This document shows, piece after piece, positions 16,616 through 24,412 of a stretch of DNA of 42,146 nucleotides; position 1 is the stretch's first letter; the number at the start of each line of letters is the position of its first letter. The notes under the pieces were generated by a model. The model saw only the letters and a program-made list of their open reading frames with translations. It ran no database searches and was not told the DNA's origin. The position numbers and the translations under genes were made by a program. The DNA is taken from NCBI RefSeq assembly GCF_003501885.1, contig NZ_QWFA01000040.1, forward strand, positions 1 to 42,146, in the 5' to 3' direction. Origin of the DNA: Streptomyces globisporus. Its GTDB lineage: Bacteria; Actinomycetota; Actinomycetes; Streptomycetales; Streptomycetaceae.

Positions 16616-17629
16616 ATGGCCGACATCACCCGGCGCTTCGGCTGGCGCCATCTGCGCTCCGCGCCCACCGCCCACATCCGCCACCACAAGCGCGGCGAGC
16701 TCGCCCACGACGGGCAGGGGCTCAGCTTCTGGTACCGGTCGCTGTCGGCGGCGCTCTCCGAGGTGCCGGTCGATGACCGGGAACTGGCCATGGCGTTCCA
16801 CGCCCGTACGGCCGACTTCCAGGACGTCACCGTGCAGGCCACCGTCACCTACCGGATCAGCGACCCGGCCGAGGCGGCGAACCGGCTCGACTTCTCCGTC
16901 GACCCGGACACCGGCAGCTGGCGCGGCGCACCGCTGGAGCAGATCGCCACCCTCCTCACCGAGACCGCGCAGCAGCACACCCTGGACGTCCTGGCCCGCA
17001 CCCCGCTGGCCGCCGCCCTGGTCGACGGCGTCGCCTCCGTACGCGAACGGGTCGCCACCGGTCTCGCCGCCGAGCCCCGCATCCCGGCCACCGGCATCGA
17101 CGTGGTGGCCGTGCGCGTCGTCGCGATCCGCCCCGAGGCCGAGGTCGAGCGCGCCCTGCGCACCCCGGCCCGCGAGCAGATCCAGCAGGAGGCGGACCGG
17201 GCCACCTACGAACGGCGGGCCGTGGCCGTCGAGCGCGAGCGCGCCATCGCCGAGAACGAGCTGGCCAGCCAGATCGAACTGGCCCGGCGTGAGGAGCAGT
17301 TGGTCGACCAGCGCGGCACGAACGCCCGCCGTGAGGCCGAGGAGAAGGCCGCCGCCGACGGCGTACGGACCGAGGCGGAGGCGGCCCGCAAGGTGCGCCT
17401 GGCGAGGGCGGAGGCCGAGGCGGCCCGCGAGACGGGCGGGGCCCGGGCCGAGGCGCAGGCCGCCTGGCTGCGGGTGCACGGCGAGGTCGATCCGGCCACG
17501 CTGCACGCCCTGGCGGCGACCCGGCTCGCGGAGAACCTGCCGCGCATCGAGAGCCTCACCCTCTCCCCCGACGTCCTCACCGGGCTGCTCGCCAAGCTCG
17601 GCCGCCCGGACGGCGGGGCGGGAGCGTGA
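16616..17629 (+). CDS. SPFH/Band-7 domain protein without membrane anchor
   Basis: A 337-residue SPFH (stomatin/prohibitin-like) protein. The N-terminus is basic and lacks the usual membrane hairpin. The SPFH core spans residues ~20-190 (FQDVTVQATVTYRISDPAEA; GIDVVAVRVVAIRPEAEVER). A long Ala/Glu/Arg-rich coiled coil follows (~190-295), then a short tail with LAENLPRIESLTLSPDVL. SPFH proteins build oligomeric scaffolds at membranes; how this one would attach is not evident. ATG 16616 follows AAGGGGG. Its stop overlaps the next start (GTGA), so it is coupled to an NAD-kinase-like protein, suggesting the two work together. See findings. Confidence 0.88.
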   Translation: MADITRRFGWRHLRSAPTAHIRHHKRGELAHDGQGLSFWYRSLSAALSEVPVDDRELAMAFHARTADFQDVTVQATVTYRISDPAEAANRLDFSVDPDTGSWRGAPLEQIATLLTETAQQHTLDVLARTPLAAALVDGVASVRERVATGLAAEPRIPATGIDVVAVRVVAIRPEAEVERALRTPAREQIQQEADRATYERRAVAVERERAIAENELASQIELARREEQLVDQRGTNARREAEEKAAADGVRTEAEAARKVRLARAEAEAARETGGARAEAQAAWLRVHGEVDPATLHALAATRLAENLPRIESLTLSPDVLTGLLAKLGRPDGGAGA

Positions 17630-18525
17630 GCCTGGCGCCCCGGGCGGTGCTCGTCCACCGGCGGACGGAGTACGAGGAGCTGCTCGCCCGGCACGGGACG
17701 CACGGGCAGGCCGCGTTCTTCCTGTCCAGCCGGGGCCGCTCGATCGACGAGGTGGCCCGGCGCCACGAGGACACCCGGCAGGCGCTGCGCGAGGTGGCGG
17801 CGGTGGTGCCGCTCACCTGGCGCTCGACCCGGGTGGAGCGGGCGGACCTGGACCGCTTCCTGTTCGCCCCGGAGGACGTGGTGGTCGTGGTCGGGCAGGA
17901 CGGCCTCGTCGCCAACACCGCGAAGTACCTGTCCGGGCAGCCGGTGGTGGGCATCGACACCGCCCCGGGGCGCAACCCCGGCGTCCTGGTACGCCACCGT
18001 CACGCCGACGCGGCCGCCCTGCTGCGTGCCGCGACGGCGGCCGGCGGGAAGGCCGAGGAGCTGACCATGGTCGAGGCCGTCGCCGACGACACGCAGCGCC
18101 TCATCGCCCTCAACGAGATCTACCTCGGGCCACCCGGCCACCAGACGGCCCGCTACCGCCTGGGCGACGACGGCGAGAGCGCCCCCGCCGAGGCCCAGGC
18201 GTCCTCCGGGGTGCTGGTCGGCACCGGCACGGGCGCCACCGGCTGGCTCCGCTCGCTGTGGCTGGAGCGCGGCAGCACGCTGCCGCTGCCCGCGCCGTGC
18301 GACGCGCGCCTCCTGTGGTTCGTACGCGAGGCCTGGCCGTCGCCGGCGACCGGGACGTCGCGGGTGGCGGGCGAACTGGCGCCCGGGCAGGGGCTGCGGC
18401 TGACCGTGGAGTCGGACCGGATCGTGGTCTTCGGCGACGGGATGGAGTCCGACGCGCTGGAGCTGACCTGGGGTCAGAGCGTACGGCTCGGCATCGCGGA
18501 GAGATCGCTGCGCCTGGTGATCTGA
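17626..18525 (+). CDS. NAD-kinase-like protein (divergent ATP-NAD kinase fold)
   Basis: A 299-residue protein with the order of NAD/diacylglycerol-kinase motifs but altered residues. VVVVVGQDGLVANTAKYL stands for the GGDG loop (the Asp is kept and the first Gly is replaced by Gln). ALNEIYLG matches the LNE motif. GTGTGATGW stands where TPTGSTAY is usual. The C-terminal strands end VRLGIAERSLRLVI. It may phosphorylate NAD(H) or a related molecule, or only bind it. GTG 17626 overlaps the SPFH stop by four bases. The pair is followed after 99 bases by a Nudix hydrolase with its own likely promoter. The activity is unverified. Confidence 0.72.
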   Translation: MSLAPRAVLVHRRTEYEELLARHGTHGQAAFFLSSRGRSIDEVARRHEDTRQALREVAAVVPLTWRSTRVERADLDRFLFAPEDVVVVVGQDGLVANTAKYLSGQPVVGIDTAPGRNPGVLVRHRHADAAALLRAATAAGGKAEELTMVEAVADDTQRLIALNEIYLGPPGHQTARYRLGDDGESAPAEAQASSGVLVGTGTGATGWLRSLWLERGSTLPLPAPCDARLLWFVREAWPSPATGTSRVAGELAPGQGLRLTVESDRIVVFGDGMESDALELTWGQSVRLGIAERSLRLVI

Positions 18526-18624
18526 GGATGCCCGGCCCGGCGATTTCGCTACGGTGGTCCGCACGCGTCCCCCGTACGCGTACCGCACACGCACGCACGC
18601 ATCGGAGAGCGGAGAACCAGCACC

Positions 18625-19134
18625 ATGTCGGCCGACCCCGTCCCCGCGCCCGCCCGCAACACCCGTCCGCCCGTGGCCCAAGCGGCCCTAGGAGTCGGGG
18701 TGATCGTCGAGGACGGCCGGGGGCGCGTCCTGCTGGGCCGCCATCGCAGCGGTACGTGGGAGCTGCCGGGCGGGAAGGTCGACGCGACGCACGAGTCGAT
18801 CGCCGCGGCGGCCGTGCGGGAACTGCGCGAGGAGACGGGCCTGGTGGTCGACGAGGCGTCCGTGGACGTCGTCGCGATGGTCCACGACGTGATCGGCGGG
18901 ATCAACCGCATCAGCATGGCGGCCGTCGTACGGCTCGCCTCCGGGGACCCCGAGGTGACCGAGCCGCACCTGATCAGCACCTGGCGGTGGACCGTGCCCG
19001 AGGAGCTGCCCGCCCCGCTGTTCGATCCGTCGGCACAGATCCTGGCGGCGTGGCGGCCGGAGCTGGGCGTCAGTCACCCGCCCGCGCACGTTCTGCGGAT
19101 CGCCGGATGCGGACCAATCGGACCAGCTGTATGA
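18625..19134 (+). CDS. Nudix hydrolase
   Basis: A 169-residue Nudix enzyme. The Nudix box reads [16 protein letters not shown] followed by RELREETGL. The REx2EE metal-binding core is intact, while the spacing from the box Gly to the first Glu is one residue longer than the usual Gx5E. An N-terminal strand, [19 protein letters not shown], precedes it. It would cleave a nucleoside diphosphate linked to another moiety; the specific substrate (for example a damaged nucleotide or a dinucleotide) is not predictable. ATG 18625 has GGAGA about 10 bases upstream, and TACGGT near 18550 is a possible -10. Its position after an NAD-kinase-like gene makes a nicotinamide-nucleotide link possible but unproven. 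Confidence 0.88.
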   Translation: MSADPVPAPARNTRPPVAQAALGVGVIVEDGRGRVLLGRHRSGTWELPGGKVDATHESIAAAAVRELREETGLVVDEASVDVVAMVHDVIGGINRISMAAVVRLASGDPEVTEPHLISTWRWTVPEELPAPLFDPSAQILAAWRPELGVSHPPAHVLRIAGCGPIGPAV

Positions 19135-19167
19135 ATAAGGGACCATCCGTGCGATCGGAGTAGGCCC

Positions 19168-19572
19168 ATGGACGATTACCCGCTGCTGAACCTCTTCCTG
19201 ACCATGCTGTACCTGTTCCTGTGGGTCATGTGGTTCTTCCTGCTGTTCAAGGTGATCACGGACCTCTTCCGCGACCACTCGCTGAACGGCTGGGCCAAGG
19301 CGGGCTGGCTGGTCCTCGTCATCCTGCTGCCCTATGTGGGCGTACTGATCTACCTCATCGTCCGCGGGCGCAGCATGCACGAGCGCGACGAGAAGCTCGC
19401 CAAGGACTCGGAGGCCGCGTTCCGCGACTACGTACGCCGGGCCGCCGGGACGGAGGGCGGCTCGGGCGGCAGCGGCCACGTGAACGACCTGGCGAAACTC
19501 GCCGAGCTCAAGGACAAGGGCGCGATCAACGCCGAGGAGTACGAACAGGCGAAGGCGAAGCTGCTCGCCTGA
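19168..19572 (+). CDS. PLDc_N / SHOCT domain small membrane protein
   Basis: A 134-residue protein with two transmembrane helices at residues ~7-35 (LFLTMLYLFLWVMWFFLLF) and ~46-66 (AGWLVLVILLPYVGVLIYLI), which match the phospholipase-D nuclease N-terminal membrane module. A Gly/Ser linker leads to a C-terminal SHOCT motif (LAELKDKGAINAEEYEQAKA). SHOCT is a short helical oligomerisation or targeting domain. The function is unknown and there is no catalytic PLD domain. ATG 19168 follows CGGAGTAGG. A strong hairpin at 19625-19661 closes the transcription unit. Confidence 0.88.
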   Translation: MDDYPLLNLFLTMLYLFLWVMWFFLLFKVITDLFRDHSLNGWAKAGWLVLVILLPYVGVLIYLIVRGRSMHERDEKLAKDSEAAFRDYVRRAAGTEGGSGGSGHVNDLAKLAELKDKGAINAEEYEQAKAKLLA

Positions 19573-19624
19573 GACCCGGCTCCGGCCCTCCCGTCCCCCC
19601 TCTCCCCTTCCCCCCGAGACACAA

Positions 19625-19661
19625 GGCCGGGGTGTCAGCGCGCGTCGCCGACACCCCGGCC
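19625..19661 (+). terminator. Hairpin terminator after PLDc_N/SHOCT gene
   Basis: A perfect 12-bp stem pairs GGCCGGGGTGTC (19625-19636) with GACACCCCGGCC (19650-19661) around a 13-nt GC-rich loop. It lies 50 bases after the stop codon. Confidence 0.75.
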
Positions 19662-19795
19662 GTGTGCGTTGCGCGCCGATGAGACGGCCGCCCCTTCGCC
19701 CCCTCCTTCAGCCTCCTCTTCGGGGCGTGTATGCCCGAGTAACGGTGCCCTCCTAGCGTCCGGACTCCCCCGTACGTCTCTGGAGGAGCATCCCG

Positions 19796-20339
19796 ATGCA
19801 CCTGTCTCGATCGCCCCGGCGCAGAGCCGCCGCATGGGCGGCGGCCGCAGCGATCACCGCCGCGGGCCTGTTGATCGGTCCACCGCCCGCCGCCGCCGGC
19901 ACGGGACCCTCGGTCCGCGTCGACGCCGCTCTGCTGGACGCCGTGGACGGGGGCGGCGAGGTCTCCTTCTTCGTCGTCCTCAAGGACAGGGCCGATCTGT
20001 CCGCCGCCCGGGGCGAGCGCGCACACGCGGCCAGGACGACGTCGGCGTTCACGGAGCTGCGGGCCGAGGCGGACAGCAGCCAGCGCTCCCTGAACTCCTT
20101 CCTCGACAGGAAGAAGGTGGGCCATCAGAACTTCTGGATCGCCAACGCCGTGAAGGTGACCGGCGACGAGGACCTCGTCCAGGAGCTCGCCGGGCGCGAA
20201 GACGTCGCCCGGGTCGTCAAGGAGCAGCACGACCGGCTGGACGACGTGGAGGCCCGGCCCGCCGAAGAAGCCGCTGCCGCTGCCGAGGGGGCGGACGCCG
20301 ACGCCACTGGACGAGGCGATGGGGCCGGTCGGCGGCTGA
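19796..20339 (+). pseudogene. Truncated S8 (subtilisin-type) protease: signal and I9 propeptide only
   Basis: The frame begins MHLSRSPRRRAAAW with a signal peptide (Ala-rich core, PPPAAA cleavage region). An inhibitor-I9-like propeptide follows (SFFVVLKDRADLSAARG; NSFLDRKKVGHQNFWIANAV; VTGDEDLVQELAGREDVARV), as found in Streptomyces S8 exoproteases of 1000 or more residues. Similarity ends at about 20303, where the VEW-type start of the catalytic domain should come; no Asp/His/Ser catalytic motif exists. The frame then reads on through the tRNA gene. A TGA in the next frame at 20337-20339, directly before a terminator hairpin, may be the original stop, implying a large internal deletion. ATG 19796 has CTGGAGGAG upstream. 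Expression of a propeptide-only product cannot be excluded. Confidence 0.7.
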
Positions 20340-20353
20340 CGCGCGGTCAGCCG
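20333..20353 (+). terminator. Hairpin terminator at the end of the S8 protease remnant
   Basis: CGGCTGAC (20333-20340) pairs with GTCAGCCG (20346-20353) over a GCGCG loop. It includes the presumed old stop codon of the protease. Confidence 0.5.
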
Positions 20354-20402
20354 AGCCGCTTCCGCGGGCCGGGCGGGAGAGGCGGTCGGACGCACAACGG
20401 CC

Positions 20403-20436
20403 AGAGGCCGTTCCGGATTTCTCCGGAACGGCCTCT
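20403..20436 (-). terminator. Terminator of tRNA-Pro copy 1
   Basis: A perfect 15-bp stem (20403-20417 with 20422-20436) with loop TTTC, about 20 bases beyond the 3' end of the tRNA when read on the minus strand. A related hairpin follows tRNA copy 2. Confidence 0.75.
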
Positions 20437-20442
20437 GATCTG

Positions 20443-20529
<87 letters not shown>

Positions 20530-20579
20530 CTGCGTTTCCTCCCGGTTGCTCCGGGTGGCCGCGCAGGACAAACATTACC

Positions 20580-23231
20580 TCACTCCGAGGACCGTATCGA
20601 CGCGCGTGCCTGTTGGGCGCGGGCGGCCAGCCCTTCGGCGCCGCAGGCCATGGCCTGCTTCTGGGCGCGGGCCAGCTCCCGGTGCGATCCGATCGCGATG
20701 CCGTAGTCGACCCGGGCAAGGGCGTGCTCGTAGGCGGAGGAGGACTTCTCCAGGTGCCCCACGGCCTCGGCCAGCAGTTGTGCGGAGCGCTCCGGGGGTG
20801 CGAAGAGGGCAACGCAGCGCAGGGCCTCGCCGAGGGCGGTGGGTGTGCCGAAGCGTTCGGCGTGGACGCGGTTCCGGGCGGCGAGGTGTGCCGCGCGGGC
20901 CGGGTCGTCCTCGGCCAGGGCGCGTGCCAGGTCACCGGCCCAGGGAGCCCAGATGCCGTTGAAGCGTTCGCGCGGCTCCAGAGCGGCGCCCGCCGCTTCG
21001 AGCTCGGCGATCGCCTCTTCCTTGCGGCCCTCGGCGAGCAGCAGGCGGCCCCGCACGCACGGTCCGTCGGGCAGCACCATGGCGCTGGGGTAGGGCGGGC
21101 CGAAGTCGTACCGGTCGGCGATCCTGCGGGCCTCGTCGGTGCGGCCGCGGGCCAGCAGGGTGTCGATGAGCAGGCAGGCCGCGTCCCAGTGCACGGGGAG
21201 TCCGGAGCCGACACGGTCGGCGAGGCGGAGACCTTCGCGCAGGAAGCCCTCGGCCTCGGCGAGACGGCCGCGACGCCGGTGGACCATGCCGAGCAGCGTG
21301 TGGGCGAACGCCAGGTGGGCGCCGCTCCAGCCGGAGATCTCGAAGGCCCGGACCGCTTCGCCGAAGAGACTCTCGGCGCGGTCCAGCTGGTCGACGAAGG
21401 TGTAGGTGATACCGACCATGGTGGGCAGCTCGAAGCCCCACTCGGAGTCGGTCCAGCCGAGGCCCCGGGCGGGGCTGCCGTCGACCAGGGCGCGTTCGCA
21501 GAGGTCCACGATGAGCTGGGCGTTCTCACCGCGCAGCATGGCGTCGAAGGCCCGCAGGGTGAGCAGCGCCCGTTCCCCGTTGTCGCGGCCCTTGAGGTGG
21601 TCGGCGTTGCGGGTGAGCCGCCGGGAGCGGGCCGGCCCATCGTCCTCGGCGGCCTGCATGCCCTCCCACATGAAGTGCGCGGCCTGCAGGCGCATCAGCC
21701 CGGGGCCGGGTGCGGTGCGCGCGGCCTCGGCGGCCAGCGACAGCGCCGCGTCCTTGAGCTGGTTGTTGTGGGCGAGCGCGGCGGCGAGCCGGAAGGTGGC
21801 GTCGACCCGCAGCCCGTCGTCGAGCCCCGGCATGTCGAGGGCGGCGCGCAGGTGCTGGACTGTGGTCGGCGGGGAGCTGAGCAGCGTCGCGCAGCCCAGT
21901 TCGTAGAGGAGGACAGCACGGTCCTTGGGGCGCGGCGGCTCCTCCAGGGCCCGTTCCAGGCAGCGCCGGGCGGCTTCGGGCGCGCCGACGGCGAGATGCT
22001 GGCCGGCGGCTTCCCGTAGCTGCGCGACCAGTTCCTGGTCGTCGTCCGGGTGGACCTCCAGCAGGTGCCGGGAGGCCGCGGCGGCGCCGAGACCGGCGCG
22101 GGTGATCGCCCAGGCGGCGCGCCCGTGCATGGCGGTGCGGGTGGCCGGCGGGATCGAGCGGTATACGGCGGTCGCGATCAGCGGGTGGACGAACTCCAGC
22201 GGGTCGAAGCCGCTGACGATACGGGCGTCGCGCAGCCGGGCCGTGCAGTCGGCGGCCTCCGCCGAGCTCATTCCGGCGAGGGTGGCGGCCAGTTCCTGGG
22301 AGATGTCGGTGCCGAGGACGGCTGCGGCCCAGGCGAACCGGTTGGCGTTCGTGCCGAGCCGCTCCAGCCGGGCGACGAGCCCGCTGCCCCGGGCGGACGC
22401 GCCGAGTTCGCGCAGTTCGCCCGCCGATTCCTCCACCGGCGGCAGTTCGCGGTCCTGGACCTTGGCGACCAGCTCGACCGCCTCGTACGGATTTCCTCCG
22501 GTGACGGCCCACACCTCGCGGCAGAACGGGTCGTCCGCGTGCTCGCCGAGGCCCGCGCGGACCAGGACGGCGGTGGCGTCCGGGGTCAGGGCCCGCAGGG
22601 CGACCCGGGTCACCGTGCCCTGGCTGCCGCCTCGTTCGGCCTCCCGGTCGGCGATGTAGTTGGCGTCGCGTTCGGCCAGCTCCTGCGGGCGGTGGGCCTG
22701 CACCACCAGGACGGGCAGTTCGCCGAGGCGGGCGGTGAACGAGGCCAGCCAGGCGAGGGATTCACCGTCCGCCCAGTGGGCGTCATCCACGATGAGGAGC
22801 AACGGCCGGTGGCTGAGCCGGGATGCGAGCCGGCCGACGACGAAGTCCAGGCCGTCGCGCACACCCTGCGGATCGGGCTGCGGGCCGCTCGGCTCGGCAA
22901 GTCCAAGGGCCGGGGCGGTGATCTCGTACCAGTCGCCGAACAGGGCCCGGGTCTCGTCGGGCGGGAACCGGTCGAGGGCGGGCTGCAGCAACTGCCGTAC
23001 GACATGGAACGGTACGGAGGTGACGGTCTCGCCTCCCCGGGCGGACCACACGGTGCAGCGGTCGGCGGCCATCGCCTGGATCTCGGCGAGCAGCGCCGTC
23101 TTGCCGAGCCCCGCCTCTCCGCTGAAGACCAAAAGCCCGCCGACGGCCTGCGCCCCGCACAGGGCGTCCACCGCCTCGGCAGCGGCGGCGAGTTCCGGTT
23201 CACGCTCGTACAACGGCCGGGACGGCTTCAT
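20580..23231 (-). CDS. MalT/LuxR-type AAA ATPase regulator lacking the C-terminal HTH
   Basis: An 883-residue protein of the large ATP-binding LuxR (LAL/MalT-like) type. Walker A is GEAGLGKT (38-45) and Walker B LLLIVDD (144-150) followed by AHWAD. The winged-helix/ARM region reads LRDARIVSGFDPLEFVHPLI. A long TPR-like array runs to the end. Such proteins normally finish with a LuxR HTH of about 65 residues; this one stops at ARAQQARASIRSSE without it, 50 bases from tRNA-Pro. Either it is a signal-sensing ATPase without direct DNA binding, or the HTH was lost by rearrangement at the tRNA. ATG 23231 follows GAAGGG; TAGGCT at 23270-23275 is a possible -10. It diverges from the DUF309 gene. Confidence 0.8.
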   Translation of the reverse strand: MKPSRPLYEREPELAAAAEAVDALCGAQAVGGLLVFSGEAGLGKTALLAEIQAMAADRCTVWSARGGETVTSVPFHVVRQLLQPALDRFPPDETRALFGDWYEITAPALGLAEPSGPQPDPQGVRDGLDFVVGRLASRLSHRPLLLIVDDAHWADGESLAWLASFTARLGELPVLVVQAHRPQELAERDANYIADREAERGGSQGTVTRVALRALTPDATAVLVRAGLGEHADDPFCREVWAVTGGNPYEAVELVAKVQDRELPPVEESAGELRELGASARGSGLVARLERLGTNANRFAWAAAVLGTDISQELAATLAGMSSAEAADCTARLRDARIVSGFDPLEFVHPLIATAVYRSIPPATRTAMHGRAAWAITRAGLGAAAASRHLLEVHPDDDQELVAQLREAAGQHLAVGAPEAARRCLERALEEPPRPKDRAVLLYELGCATLLSSPPTTVQHLRAALDMPGLDDGLRVDATFRLAAALAHNNQLKDAALSLAAEAARTAPGPGLMRLQAAHFMWEGMQAAEDDGPARSRRLTRNADHLKGRDNGERALLTLRAFDAMLRGENAQLIVDLCERALVDGSPARGLGWTDSEWGFELPTMVGITYTFVDQLDRAESLFGEAVRAFEISGWSGAHLAFAHTLLGMVHRRRGRLAEAEGFLREGLRLADRVGSGLPVHWDAACLLIDTLLARGRTDEARRIADRYDFGPPYPSAMVLPDGPCVRGRLLLAEGRKEEAIAELEAAGAALEPRERFNGIWAPWAGDLARALAEDDPARAAHLAARNRVHAERFGTPTALGEALRCVALFAPPERSAQLLAEAVGHLEKSSSAYEHALARVDYGIAIGSHRELARAQKQAMACGAEGLAARAQQARASIRSSE

Positions 23232-23341
23232 GCCCACCCTTCCCACAGAGGCAGTCTTCTCGACGGTCGAGCCTAGTCGTGCGCGGGTGCTCGCCGACAG
23301 GGTTCGCACGATTCCTTGCAGGTGCGGGGCACAATCGAGTA

Positions 23342-23821
23342 GTGAACGAGACCCGCAGAGACCGTGATGCCGAGGGCCGGGCGCGCAACGCGCGCCCCCG
23401 TGACGGACTGGGGCGCCCCCTGCCGTACGGGACACCGGGCGTCGAACGACAGCCGGAGGGGGTCGTCCGCACGCCTGCGGAGACGCTCGCGGAGGCGCAG
23501 CGACTGCTGGACGCGGGGATGCCGTTCCATGCGCACGAGGTCTTCGAGGACGCCTGGAAGTCGGGGCCGGAGGACGAACGCGAACTCTGGCGGGGGCTGG
23601 CCCAGCTCGCGGTGGGGCTGACCCATTCCGCTCGGGGCAACACCGCGGGCGGTGCGCGGTTGCTGCGCCGGGGTGCGGGGGCGCTCGCCCCGTTCGCCGG
23701 GTCCGGGCCGTACGGGATCGAGATCGCCGCGCTGTCCGACTGGGCACGGGAGTTGGCGGCCAGGGTGGAGTCGGGCCCGACGGTGGACGCGACGGCCGAG
23801 GCGCCCCGCCTGCGGGGGTAG
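23342..23821 (+). CDS. DUF309 domain protein
   Basis: A 159-residue protein. The DUF309 motif occupies residues ~50-120: LLDAGMPFHAHEVFEDAWKS, then ELWRGLAQLAVGLTHSARGN, with the conserved HAHEVFE/ WR..QLA pattern. The family forms a small helical bundle of unknown function. The N-terminal ~40 residues are rich in Arg/Asp and poorly conserved in type. GTG 23342 is chosen as the start; it lies close to the divergent promoter of the AAA gene, so the transcript may be leaderless, but the start is uncertain. A GC-rich 100-bp gap separates it from the next gene. Confidence 0.82.
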   Translation: MNETRRDRDAEGRARNARPRDGLGRPLPYGTPGVERQPEGVVRTPAETLAEAQRLLDAGMPFHAHEVFEDAWKSGPEDERELWRGLAQLAVGLTHSARGNTAGGARLLRRGAGALAPFAGSGPYGIEIAALSDWARELAARVESGPTVDATAEAPRLRG

Positions 23822-23921
23822 CCCGAAGGGGGGCGCCGGGGCGGGGCAAGGGAACAGCCAGGCGACCGGAAGATCCGGGTCCGCGAACCCGGGGTCCGTA
23901 CAGCTACTACGATCCGGCTCC

Positions 23922-24317
23922 ATGAGCACTTCTGACCAGGACCAGGACCAGCGCCGGGAAGCCGACGTTCCGATAGCCGACGCCGCCGACGCCGACACCG
24001 CCGCGGCGGCGGCCGGTGCGGAGGGCGACGCGCTCGACGCACCGGAAGGTCGGAGCGGGAAGAGACTCACCCCGCGCCAGGCCCGGCGCCTGCGGATCGT
24101 GCTCTCCGCGCTGGGCATGGCCGCGATGGCCGTCGTGCTCGCGCTGCGCATCGCGAGCCGTTCGTCGGTGCTCGTCGTCGGGGTCTACGGGCTCGCGCTC
24201 ATCCTGTGCGGCGTGATGATCGAGCTGAGCAGGAACGGCCGCACCCGGCTGGCCAGCTGGCTGCTGGGAGCGGGGCTGCTGGCCGCCGTGGGAACGGACT
24301 GGCTGCTCCTTCCCTGA
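23922..24317 (+). CDS. Small two-to-three-helix membrane protein, unknown function
   Basis: A 131-residue protein. The N-terminal 50 residues are acidic, Asp/Ala-rich and probably disordered. Hydrophobic helices then appear at ~57-75 (LRIVLSALGMAAMAVVLAL), ~83-100 (VLVVGVYGLALILCGVMI) and ~110-130 (ASWLLGAGLLAAVGTDWLLL). It resembles DUF3099-like small actinobacterial membrane proteins, but I cannot place it with confidence. ATG 23922 lies 8 bases after TACGAT (23908-23913), so a leaderless transcript is likely; no Shine-Dalgarno site is visible. Confidence 0.65.
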   Translation: MSTSDQDQDQRREADVPIADAADADTAAAAAGAEGDALDAPEGRSGKRLTPRQARRLRIVLSALGMAAMAVVLALRIASRSSVLVVGVYGLALILCGVMIELSRNGRTRLASWLLGAGLLAAVGTDWLLLP

Positions 24318-24338
24318 TCCCGATCCCGACCCCGGTCC

Positions 24339-24402
24339 TGATCGTTTGATCGTTTGAGGCCATCCCTGATCGATCCATTGACCCTCCTTGATCACTCGAT
24401 CA
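24339..24402 (+). promoter_or_regulatory. TGATC repeat cluster upstream of DUF2264 gene
   Basis: A tandem TGATCGTT doublet (24339-24354), CTGATCGATC (24366-24375), and the dyad TGATC-ACTC-GATCA (24389-24402) lie within 75 bases of the start codon. The dyad overlaps the region needed for transcription or translation start. A repressor site is likely, but no regulator gene is next to it. Confidence 0.55.
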
Positions 24403-24412
24403 GGATTCACGC

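Noticed and set aside
16590..19163. Plus-strand frame of about 857 codons crossing the SPFH, NAD-kinase-like and Nudix genes
   Set aside because: It is out of frame with three genes carrying clear domains and consists of Arg/Pro/Gly-rich low-complexity translation.
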